A DNA stretch of 20,178 nucleotides from Gemmatimonadales bacterium (GTDB lineage Bacteria > Gemmatimonadota > Gemmatimonadetes > Gemmatimonadales > GWC2-71-9). The notes under the pieces were generated by a model. The model worked only from the letters and a program-made list of their open reading frames with translations. It did no database searches and was not told where the DNA came from. The translations under genes were made by a program, and so were the position numbers. The first letter of the stretch is position 1, and each line of letters opens with the position of its first letter. The DNA lies in the NCBI GenBank assembly GCA_030601605.1, contig JAUVTI010000018.1:1-20178 (forward strand), written 5' to 3'. Positions 14,284 to 20,178 of this stretch are shown piece by piece.

Positions 14284-15419
14284 GCGCGTTCAGCTACAGA
14301 CTCGAGGCGAGCGACGGCGCTGCCCGCGCCGGAACGCTGGTGCTGCCCCACGGCGAGGTCGAGACACCGGCGTTCATGCCGGTCGGCACGCAGGGCACGG
14401 TGCGCACGCTCTCGCCCTTCGACCTCGATGCGGTGGGTGCGCGCATGATCCTCGCCAATACCTACCACCTGCACGTGCGGCCCGGGGAGGACACGGTGGC
14501 CGAGCTGGGCGGGCTGCACCGCTTCATGGCCTGGCCCGGTCCCCTCCTCACCGACTCGGGCGGGTTTCAGGTCTTTTCCCTCGAGGGCTTCCGCAAGGTG
14601 GACGACGACGGCGTGGAGTTTCAGTCTCACGTGGACGGCTCGCGGAGGCGGCTGACTCCCGAACGGGCCGTCGAAATCCAGTGGATGCTGGGGGCCGACG
14701 TCGCGATGGCGTTCGATCACGTGGTGCCCGGGGGCGCGACCCATGCCGACGCCGCCGACGCGCTGAAGCGCACTTCGCGCTGGCTCGGGCGCTGCGCAAA
14801 GCGCCACGGGGAGCTCGCCTCGGCCGAGCCCGGCCGGCAGACCCTGTGGCCGATCATCCAGGGCGCCAGTCACCTCGACTTGCGCCGTCGCGCCACGGAG
14901 GAGGTGTTGAACCTGGGAGACTGGACGGGAGTCGCCATCGGAGGGCTCGCCGTGGGCGAGCCCAAGGCCGTGATGTACGACGTGCTCGACGCGCTCGGGT
15001 CTTCGCTGCCCCCCGCAGTGCCGCGTTATCTTATGGGGGTCGGGTTTCCGGAGGACCTGCTGGCCTCGGTGGCCCGCGGCCAGGACCTGTTCGACTGCGT
15101 GGCCCCGACCCGAAACGGCAGGAACGGATCGGGCTACACGCCGGACGGTCCGCTCAACATCCGGAACGCGACTTACCGCGCGGACTCGACACCGCTGGAC
15201 GACACCTGCGACTGCGAGACGTGCCGCAGCTACAGCAGGGGCTACCTGCGCCACCTCTTCGTGGCGGAAGAGCTCCTCGGCCTGCGACTGCTGTCGCTGC
15301 ACAACGTTCGGTTTCTCGTCCGGCTGGCCGCCGAAGCGCGGCGCCGAATAACGGCCGGCAGTTTCGACGGCTGGCACCGTGACTGGATTGAACGCTACAA
15401 CGCACGAGGGAACACGTGA
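14280..15419 (+). CDS. tgt: Queuine/preQ1 tRNA-guanine transglycosylase
   Basis: 379 aa. Exchanges guanine-34 of certain tRNAs for preQ1, the step before QueA acts. Visible marks are TPAFMPVGTQGTVRTL, LANTYHLHVRPG, the catalytic acid D92 in DSGGFQVFSL, GGLAVGEPKAVM, the nucleophile D272 in LFDCVAPTRNGRNG, and the zinc site C310, C312, C315 (CDCETC) plus H341 (LHN). ATG at 14280 overlaps the queA stop by 4 nt; the open frame upstream is queA in another frame. All key residues are present. Confidence 0.98.
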   Translation: MSAFSYRLEASDGAARAGTLVLPHGEVETPAFMPVGTQGTVRTLSPFDLDAVGARMILANTYHLHVRPGEDTVAELGGLHRFMAWPGPLLTDSGGFQVFSLEGFRKVDDDGVEFQSHVDGSRRRLTPERAVEIQWMLGADVAMAFDHVVPGGATHADAADALKRTSRWLGRCAKRHGELASAEPGRQTLWPIIQGASHLDLRRRATEEVLNLGDWTGVAIGGLAVGEPKAVMYDVLDALGSSLPPAVPRYLMGVGFPEDLLASVARGQDLFDCVAPTRNGRNGSGYTPDGPLNIRNATYRADSTPLDDTCDCETCRSYSRGYLRHLFVAEELLGLRLLSLHNVRFLVRLAAEARRRITAGSFDGWHRDWIERYNARGNT

Positions 15420-15736
15420 CGCCAAACATCCTCTTCCTGTTTGCGCCCTCCGGCCAGAGCGGCAGCGGCATGATGATCTTTCTGGTGCAGATGCTGGCCA
15501 TAGTCGGCATCTTCTACTTCCTCATCATCCGGCCGAAGGTACAGCAGGAGAAGAAGCACAAGGCACGCCTCTCGCAGATCAAGCGTGGCGACCAGGTCGT
15601 CACCGTGGGCGGGATAATCGGCGAGGTCGTGCACATCAAGGACAACCAGATCACGCTCAAGAGCGGCGAGTCGCGGCTGGTGGTCCAGCGCGAGCGCGTC
15701 GCCGATATCCTCTCCGGAAAAGAGTCGGAGAAGTGA
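15416..15736 (+). CDS. yajC: Preprotein translocase accessory protein YajC
   Basis: 106 aa inner-membrane protein, part of the SecDF-YajC complex. One membrane helix (about 18-38, MMIFLVQMLAIVGIFYFLIIRPKV) is followed by a basic stretch and the cytosolic domain with LSQIKRGDQVVTVGGIIGEVVHI, a clear family signature. The protein is of normal length. GTG at 15416 overlaps tgt by 4 nt, and its stop overlaps the def start the same way. The tgt-yajC order is common in bacteria; the secD/secF genes that often follow are absent here, replaced by def and fmt. Confidence 0.97.
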   Translation: MTPNILFLFAPSGQSGSGMMIFLVQMLAIVGIFYFLIIRPKVQQEKKHKARLSQIKRGDQVVTVGGIIGEVVHIKDNQITLKSGESRLVVQRERVADILSGKESEK

Positions 15737-16278
15737 CCATCCGCCCCATCCACCTGCTGGGCTCCCCGGCGCTGCGGGAACGCGCCGTGGAGATCGAACA
15801 GGTGGATGACGAGTTGCGTCAGCTGGCGCGGGATCTGTTCGACACGATGCACGCGGACAACGGCATCGGGCTCGCCGCAAACCAGGTCGGCATCGCGCGT
15901 CGCGTGGCGGTGGTGCAGACCGAGGAGGAGGACGCCCTGGTGCTGATCGACCCCGTCATCCTGGAGCGCGAGGGCCAGGTGAAGGGCGAGGAGGGGTGTC
16001 TCTCGATCCCCGACATCTTCGCTGACGTCGAACGCTCGGCGCGGATCGTGGTCGAGATCACGACCGTCGGAAACGAGCGGGTCCGCGTAGAGGCCACCGA
16101 TCTCAGGTCGCGCGTCATCCAGCACGAGATCGACCACCTGGAAGGCGTGCTCTTCCTCGACCACCTGAGCCCGCTCAAGCGGCGGATGCTGATGAAGAAG
16201 TGGAAGAAGCTCAGGAAGGGTACGAAGGGTCACATCAAGGAGGTCGCCCGTCCGGCGACCGGCACCCCGGTTTTCTGA
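15733..16278 (+). CDS. def: Peptide deformylase
   Basis: 181 aa metalloprotease-like enzyme that removes the formyl group from nascent N-terminal methionine. All three motifs are present: GIGLAANQVG (motif I), EGCLSIP with C89 (motif II) and the metal-binding HEIDH with H131, E132 and H135 (motif III). The C terminus is extended and basic (RRMLMKKWKKLRKG), as in type I enzymes. GTG at 15733 overlaps yajC by 4 nt; a longer open frame starting at 15379 is a shadow. It is one base from fmt, so the formylation pair is made together. Confidence 0.97.
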   Translation: MTIRPIHLLGSPALRERAVEIEQVDDELRQLARDLFDTMHADNGIGLAANQVGIARRVAVVQTEEEDALVLIDPVILEREGQVKGEEGCLSIPDIFADVERSARIVVEITTVGNERVRVEATDLRSRVIQHEIDHLEGVLFLDHLSPLKRRMLMKKWKKLRKGTKGHIKEVARPATGTPVF

Positions 16279-16279
16279 C

Positions 16280-17215
16280 GTGCGAATCGCCTTCTTCGGT
16301 ACTCCGGACTTCGCAGTCCCCTCGCTGAGGGCTCTCCTCGGCGAGGGCTTCGACGTGGCCGCGGTGGTTACGCAGCCGGATCGCCCGCACGGCCGGTCCC
16401 GCTCCAACCTCGTCCCGCCGCCGGTGAAGGTGGTCGCGCAGGAGGAGGGCATTCCCCTCCTTCAGCCCGAGAACCCGAATACCGAGGAGTTCTTCGCAGA
16501 GCTTCAGGGGGCGGGCCCGATAGATCTGGGGGTGGTGGTCGCATACGGTCACATCCTCAAGCCGGCACTGCTGGAGCTCCCGGGCAGGGGCATGGTCAAC
16601 GTGCACGCGTCCCTGCTCCCCCGGCTCAGGGGGGCGGCGCCCATCGAGCACGCGATCCTCGAGGGCATGGAGGAGACCGGCGTCTCCATCATGCAGATGG
16701 AGGCGGGGATGGACACCGGCCCCGTGCTGCACACAGTCTCCACTCCCATCGCACCCGACGAGACGGGGGGCGAGCTGACCGTGCGCCTCGCCGAGATCGG
16801 GGCGCTCGCGCTGGTCGAGGCCCTCGCGCTCAGCGAAGTCGAGGCCACGCATCTCGTTCATCAGGACAACGAGCGCGCGACGTACGCACCCAAGATCACG
16901 CGCGAGCTCGCCCAGATCCGGTGGGAGGAGCCGAGCGAAATGGTCGCGCGGCAGACGCGGGCGTTCGACCCGCGGCCCGGCGCATGGACCTCACTGAACG
17001 GCCGCGAGACCAAGCTGTTCGGCCCCAAGCCCGCCGACGAGTGGGAGACCGACGAGGTGCCCGGGCAGGTCGTCGAGACCGACCCCGCGCTGGTGATCGC
17101 GACCGGCGATGGGGCGCTCCAGTTCCTGGACGTACAGCCGGCCGGCAAGCACCGCATGGCCGCGCGGGAGTGGTTGCGGGGACGCGGCTGCAAGAAGGGC
17201 GACCGCTTCGAGTGA
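16280..17215 (+). CDS. fmt: Methionyl-tRNA formyltransferase
   Basis: 311 aa. Formylates initiator Met-tRNA with 10-formyltetrahydrofolate. N-terminal Rossmann-like domain begins MRIAFFGTPDFAVPSLRALL. The catalytic set is seen as N107 and H109 in VNVHAS and D145 in GMDTGPVL, with the SLLPRLRGAAPIEHAI block between them. A C-terminal OB-like domain (about 205-311) follows, containing YAPKITRELAQIRW. GTG at 16280 begins one base after the def stop. The stop overlaps the ThiE/TenI-family gene by 4 nt. Complete, ordinary. Confidence 0.97.
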   Translation: MRIAFFGTPDFAVPSLRALLGEGFDVAAVVTQPDRPHGRSRSNLVPPPVKVVAQEEGIPLLQPENPNTEEFFAELQGAGPIDLGVVVAYGHILKPALLELPGRGMVNVHASLLPRLRGAAPIEHAILEGMEETGVSIMQMEAGMDTGPVLHTVSTPIAPDETGGELTVRLAEIGALALVEALALSEVEATHLVHQDNERATYAPKITRELAQIRWEEPSEMVARQTRAFDPRPGAWTSLNGRETKLFGPKPADEWETDEVPGQVVETDPALVIATGDGALQFLDVQPAGKHRMAAREWLRGRGCKKGDRFE

Positions 17216-17817
17216 CCCGCACGATCCCCCGGCTCCACGCCGTCACCAACCACGACATCCTCGCTCTCCCCGATCTCAAGGCCCGCGCCGCGGCCCTGGC
17301 CGGCGCAGGCGCGGTGGCGCTGCACGCCCGGGCCGGAGCCGTCGACGCCGCACGGGTGATCGAGCTCGCCCGCCTGTTGGGCGAGACTGGAGCAACGCTT
17401 CTCGTGAACGACCGGGTGGACCTGGTGCAGGAGGTCGGCGCCGCAGGCGTCCACCTCCCCTCTGCCGGACTCCCTGTCGAAGCGGCGCGGCTGCTGCTGG
17501 GCCCGGACGCGATCGTCGGATGCTCGACGCACAGCCCCGAGGAGGCTCGCGCCGCTCACGCGGCCGGAGCCGACTACGTGTTCCTCGGACCGATCTGGGA
17601 GACCGCCTCCCACCCCGGGCGCCCACCGCTCGGGCCGGACTCCATCGCCGCCGCGCAGCCCGCCACGGTGATGGCTATCGGCGGCGTCACGCCGCGGCGC
17701 GCGGCAGTGTGCCGCGACGCGGGGGCATACGGCGTCGCGGCGATCGCGGCGTTGTGGCTGGCCGACGATCCGGGTTCGGCGGCGAGTGAGATGCTGCTAT
17801 GTTTTAGTCAGCAGTGA
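17212..17817 (+). CDS. ThiE/TenI-family protein (TenI-like; thiazole branch likely)
   Basis: 201 aa TIM-barrel protein of the thiamine-phosphate synthase superfamily. It has the family marks TLLVNDRVDLV, GCSTHSPEEARAAHAAGADYVFLGP, then WETASHPGRPPLG and MAIGGVTPRRAA. Two ThiE-defining features differ: the usual QLRxK reads ALHAR, and the GxHxGQxDLP magnesium/pyrophosphate region reads GVHLPSAGLP. GCSTHS and the WETxSxxGxPP region are closer to TenI (thiazole tautomerase), but the TenI catalytic histidine position seems to hold proline (LGPIWET). So the activity is uncertain. It overlaps fmt by 4 nt and is followed 7 bases later by thiS. The pairing with thiS-thiG favours a thiazole-side function. 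Confidence 0.82.
   Translation: MTRTIPRLHAVTNHDILALPDLKARAAALAGAGAVALHARAGAVDAARVIELARLLGETGATLLVNDRVDLVQEVGAAGVHLPSAGLPVEAARLLLGPDAIVGCSTHSPEEARAAHAAGADYVFLGPIWETASHPGRPPLGPDSIAAAQPATVMAIGGVTPRRAAVCRDAGAYGVAAIAALWLADDPGSAASEMLLCFSQQ
17775..17803 (+). promoter_or_regulatory. Possible internal promoter before thiS
   Basis: TGCTATGTT (17795-17803) is an extended -10 type sequence at the end of the upstream gene; TTCGGC (17775-17780) lies 17 bases before TATGTT and is only a weak -35. It could give extra transcription of thiS-thiG-rsmB. Coding sequence constraint explains the bases equally well, so support is weak. No TPP riboswitch-like sequence was recognised here. Confidence 0.25.
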
Positions 17818-17824
17818 GGAGTTG

Positions 17825-18037
17825 ATGCCCGATCCCATCACAGTCGTCGTGAACGGCCAGGAGCGGGAGTTCGGTGGCGAGATGTCGCTCACCGATCTCC
17901 TTCAGGCGCTCGATCTCGATCCGCAGGCAGTGGTCGTCGAGCTCAACAAGGAGATCGTGCGCCGGCCGGCGCTCGGCGATACGACTGTGAGGAACGGAGA
18001 TCAGGTCGAGCTGGTTCACTTCGTCGGTGGCGGGTGA
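17825..18037 (+). CDS. thiS: Sulfur carrier protein ThiS
   Basis: 70 aa ubiquitin-like protein whose C terminus is turned into a thiocarboxylate and gives sulfur to the thiamine thiazole. It starts PDPITVVVNGQEREF, has VVVELNKEIVRR in the middle and ends in HFVGGG, with the diglycine tail essential for activation by ThiF. ATG at 17825 is preceded by GAGGAG (17816-17821) overlapping the upstream stop, with short spacing; an in-frame TTG just before it is possible. An upstream open frame from 17786 would give a poor Cys-rich leader. ThiF and the glycine/tyrosine oxidase (ThiO or ThiH) are not in the window. Confidence 0.95.
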   Translation: MPDPITVVVNGQEREFGGEMSLTDLLQALDLDPQAVVVELNKEIVRRPALGDTTVRNGDQVELVHFVGGG

Positions 18038-18065
18038 GCCCGACGAGAGTCAGAGGATTCAGCGC

Positions 18066-18863
18066 ATGAGCACGACCGCAGCAGCAGCCGTCGACCAGCC
18101 GCTCGTCATAGGCGGCCGCGAGTTCCAGTCCCGGCTCATGGTCGGCACGGGCAAATACGCGGACAACGATACCATGGTCCGGGCCATCGACGCGTCGGGA
18201 GCGGAGATTGTCACCGTCGCCGTGCGCCGCGTGGACCTGGACCGCACCAAGGAAGAGGGGATCCTCTTTCACCTGGACCCCAAGAAGTACTTCCTCCTCG
18301 CCAACACCGCCGGCTGCTACACGGCCGAGGAGGCGATCCGCTACGCGCGGCTCGCACGGGAAGCCGGGTTCAACGAGTTCATCAAGCTGGAAGTGATCGG
18401 GGACCAGGAGACGCTGCTTCCCGACGTGGAGGGCCTGCTGGAGTCCGCCCGCACGCTGGTGAAGGAAGGCTTCCACGTGATGGCCTACACCAACGAGGAC
18501 CTGATCACCGCCCTCAAGCTCGAGGACGCGGGTTGCGCGGCCATCATGCCGCTCGCCTCGCCCATCGGGAGCGGTCTGGGGCTCATCAATCCCTACACCG
18601 TGCGGACGATCAAGCGCCGCCTTGGCGCTCCGGTCATCGTGGACGCCGGCGTTGGAACGGCGTCGGATGCTTGCGTCACGATGGAACAGGGAGTGGACGG
18701 GATCCTCATGAACACGGCGATCGCCGCGGCGCAGGACCCGGTCGCGATGGCGCACGCCATGGGCCGCGCGGTGGAGGCCGGGCGCCTCGCCTATCTGGCG
18801 GGACGCATGCCCCGGCGGGAGATCGCCATCCCGTCGAGCCCCACGACGGGAATGCTCGACTGA
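18066..18863 (+). CDS. thiG: Thiazole synthase ThiG
   Basis: 265 aa TIM-barrel enzyme that joins deoxyxylulose phosphate, dehydroglycine and ThiS thiocarboxylate into the thiazole phosphate. Marks: FQSRLMVGTGKY, IVTVAVRRVDLDR, LANTAGCYTAEEAIRYARLARE, the Schiff-base lysine in FIKLEVIGD (K107) followed by TLLPD, MPLASPIGSGLGLINPYTVR and IVDAGVGTASDA. ATG at 18066 has AGAGGA at a good distance; the in-frame extension to 18027 overlaps thiS and is not needed. It lies 28 bases after thiS, which is the standard thiS-thiG pairing. Confidence 0.98.
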   Translation: MSTTAAAAVDQPLVIGGREFQSRLMVGTGKYADNDTMVRAIDASGAEIVTVAVRRVDLDRTKEEGILFHLDPKKYFLLANTAGCYTAEEAIRYARLAREAGFNEFIKLEVIGDQETLLPDVEGLLESARTLVKEGFHVMAYTNEDLITALKLEDAGCAAIMPLASPIGSGLGLINPYTVRTIKRRLGAPVIVDAGVGTASDACVTMEQGVDGILMNTAIAAAQDPVAMAHAMGRAVEAGRLAYLAGRMPRREIAIPSSPTTGMLD

Positions 18864-18865
18864 GG

Positions 18866-20113
18866 GTGGCCGCCGGCAGCGACGCCCGCGGTGCCGCCTT
18901 CGAGACCCTCACCCTGGTTGGCGGCGGCAGGCAGTTCGAATCCGCACTCGACGAGGCAGCCGCTGGGCTCGACGACACCGACCGCAGGCTGGCATACGAG
19001 ATAGCCGCCGGCGTGCTGCGCAGCCGCACGGAGCTGGACTCGCGCCTCGCTCCGCTCGTGTCGGGCAGTTGGGAGCACACTCCTGATGGGACAAAGGACC
19101 TGCTCCGCATCGGCGCGTACCAGCTGCTGAAGCTCTCGCGCGTGCCGAGCTACGCCGCCGTCCAGACCACCGTCGAGGCGGCCAAGCGCAGCGGCGGCCG
19201 CAAGAGCGCCGGCCTCGTGAATGCGGTGCTGCGCCGGCTCTCCAGGACCGCCGACCCGAGGGAACCCGAGGGAGGCCTCGCCGCCCGCTACTCGCATCCG
19301 GAGTGGCTGGTCGAGCGCTGGCTCGCCCACTACGGCGATGTGCGGACCGAGGCGCTGCTCGGCCACAACAACAGGCGCCCGCCACTCGTGATCCAGCCCG
19401 TGCGGAGCACGCTCGAGGCGCTGGGCGCGGCCTTGTCCGAGGCGGGAGTGCCTCACAGTCCGGCGGCCTTTGGAGCCGGCTTCGTGACCGAGTCGGGAAA
19501 GGTGCAACAGCTGCCGGGATACCGGGACGGCGCGTTCGTAGTACAGGACCCTGTGCAGGTGCGTCTGCTCGAGTTCGCCGCCATCCCGGATGGCGCGCGG
19601 GTCTGGGACGCGTGCGCGGCGCCGGGAGGGAAGGCGGCGGTTCTGGCGGTCCGCTGTAAGGTGGTCGCCTCGGAGCTGCGGCGTGACCGCCTCGAGCGCC
19701 TCGGGGACACCCTCGCGCGAACCGCACCCGACGTCCCGGTACTGCTGGCGGATGCCGCCCGCCCGCCGCTCCGCCCCGGGGCCACCGACGTCGTGCTGGT
19801 CGATGCCCCGTGCAGCGCGACCGGCACGATGGCCAGGCACCCCGATGCCCGCTGGCGGCTGTCCGCAGACCAGATCGAGCGGGCCGCCCGATGGCAGGCA
19901 GCGATCCTGGACGGGGTGGCGCCGGTAGTTGGACCGGGGGCCCTGCTGCTATATATGACATGCTCGCTGGAGCCCGAGGAGAACGAGCGGCAGGTGAACG
20001 GGTTCCTCGAGCGGCACCCTGAGTTCGAGCGCGAGGGAGACGATCTGTCCATCTTTCCCCCCGATGAGGGGACCGACGGCGGCTACGCCGCGCGAATGAG
20101 GCGGACGCGATGA
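18866..20113 (+). CDS. rsmB: 16S rRNA m5C967 methyltransferase RsmB
   Basis: 415 aa. The N-terminal NusB-like RNA-binding domain (to about 140) has SYAAVQTTVEAAKRSGGRKSAGLVNAVLRR. The C-terminal SAM-dependent methyltransferase domain has WDACAAPGGKAAVL (AdoMet site), VDAPCSATGT with C316, and the catalytic YMTCSLEPEENE with C366. Both cysteines of the m5C RNA methyltransferases are present. GTG at 18866 begins 2 bases after the thiG stop; the open frame reaching back to 18533 is a shadow over thiG. Its stop overlaps the next gene by ATGA. Length and motifs are complete. Confidence 0.95.
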   Translation: MAAGSDARGAAFETLTLVGGGRQFESALDEAAAGLDDTDRRLAYEIAAGVLRSRTELDSRLAPLVSGSWEHTPDGTKDLLRIGAYQLLKLSRVPSYAAVQTTVEAAKRSGGRKSAGLVNAVLRRLSRTADPREPEGGLAARYSHPEWLVERWLAHYGDVRTEALLGHNNRRPPLVIQPVRSTLEALGAALSEAGVPHSPAAFGAGFVTESGKVQQLPGYRDGAFVVQDPVQVRLLEFAAIPDGARVWDACAAPGGKAAVLAVRCKVVASELRRDRLERLGDTLARTAPDVPVLLADAARPPLRPGATDVVLVDAPCSATGTMARHPDARWRLSADQIERAARWQAAILDGVAPVVGPGALLLYMTCSLEPEENERQVNGFLERHPEFEREGDDLSIFPPDEGTDGGYAARMRRTR

Positions 20114-20178
20114 GAGTGCGACGCCACACGCCCCGCGGAGTGGACTGGTCTCGGTGGACGCGGCCTTTCCGGCGGACC
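20110..20178 (+). CDS. 5' end of a further gene, cut by window edge
   Basis: ATG at 20110 overlaps the rsmB stop by 4 nt (ATGA), and the frame is open to the window end for 23 codons. The visible residues (MRVRRHTPRG, VDWSRWTRPFRR) are strongly basic, as in the cytoplasmic start before a membrane helix. Identity cannot be told from this much. The coupling to rsmB is the only support. Confidence 0.5.
   Translation, partial: MRVRRHTPRGVDWSRWTRPFRRT

Noticed and set aside
14256..15425. 389-codon minus-strand open frame opposite tgt
   Set aside because: Shadow of tgt; low-complexity Arg/Val/His-rich translation without motifs.
17000..18065. TPP riboswitch for the thi genes
   Set aside because: The genes are packed with overlaps or gaps under 30 bases, and no conserved TPP aptamer sequence was recognised.
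18909..20129. 406-codon minus-strand open frame opposite rsmB (and a 349-codon one overlapping it)
   Set aside because: Arg/Ala/Pro-rich shadow of rsmB, whose own motifs are complete.
1..20178. Mobile elements, CRISPR arrays, tRNA or rRNA genes, defence islands
   Set aside because: No transposase, integrase, terminal repeats, spaced direct-repeat array or RNA gene was seen. The gene content is core metabolism with a few lineage-specific genes.

Overview
The window is gene-dense, high-GC bacterial chromosome with short intergenic gaps, no stretch of more than 300 bases without a gene, and no sign of mobile elements, CRISPR arrays, rRNA or tRNA genes. GTG starts are common and many genes overlap by 1-8 nt. 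A PorX-type response regulator (REC plus PglZ-like phosphatase) sits in a high-GC background next to a yebC-ruvC-ruvA-ruvB-queA-tgt-yajC-def-fmt-rsmB housekeeping run. I read this as most likely Gemmatimonadota or a related FCB-group lineage. That is inference from gene content, not a phylogeny.

Layout. 1-1137: 3' part of tyrS (+). 1121-2709: a class V PLP enzyme and a HIT hydrolase as a coupled pair (-), tail to tail with tyrS. 2710-2845: a short divergent control region with unusually dense repeat structure. 2846-3907: a patatin-like lipase fused to a C-terminal ferredoxin-type iron-sulfur domain (+). 3908-7308: porX-like regulator followed by an MsbA-type ABC exporter (-), coupled by a TGATG junction. 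7409-8673: an unrecognised 134-aa protein coupled to a DnaB-like ATPase that lacks the DnaB N-terminal domain (+). 8705-10055: a small lipoprotein and an EamA/DMT transporter (-).

10101 to the end (+) is one long run of genes, probably started by the promoter at 10101-10129: yebC, ruvC, ruvA, a 54-aa zinc-ribbon protein, ruvB, queA, tgt, yajC, def, fmt, a ThiE/TenI-family protein, thiS, thiG, rsmB and the first 23 codons of another gene. It combines Holliday-junction processing (RuvABC), queuosine tRNA modification (QueA, Tgt), the Sec accessory YajC, formyl-methionine handling (Def, Fmt), thiazole synthesis for thiamine (ThiS, ThiG, TenI-like) and rRNA methylation (RsmB).

The less ordinary points are the patatin-ferredoxin fusion with its repeat-rich upstream region, the porX-ABC exporter operon with a possibly leaderless promoter, the stand-alone DnaB-type ATPase with its partner, the zinc-ribbon gene between ruvA and ruvB, and the TenI-like protein that lacks the usual ThiE and TenI signature residues. 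I see no clearly new multi-gene defence or mobile system.
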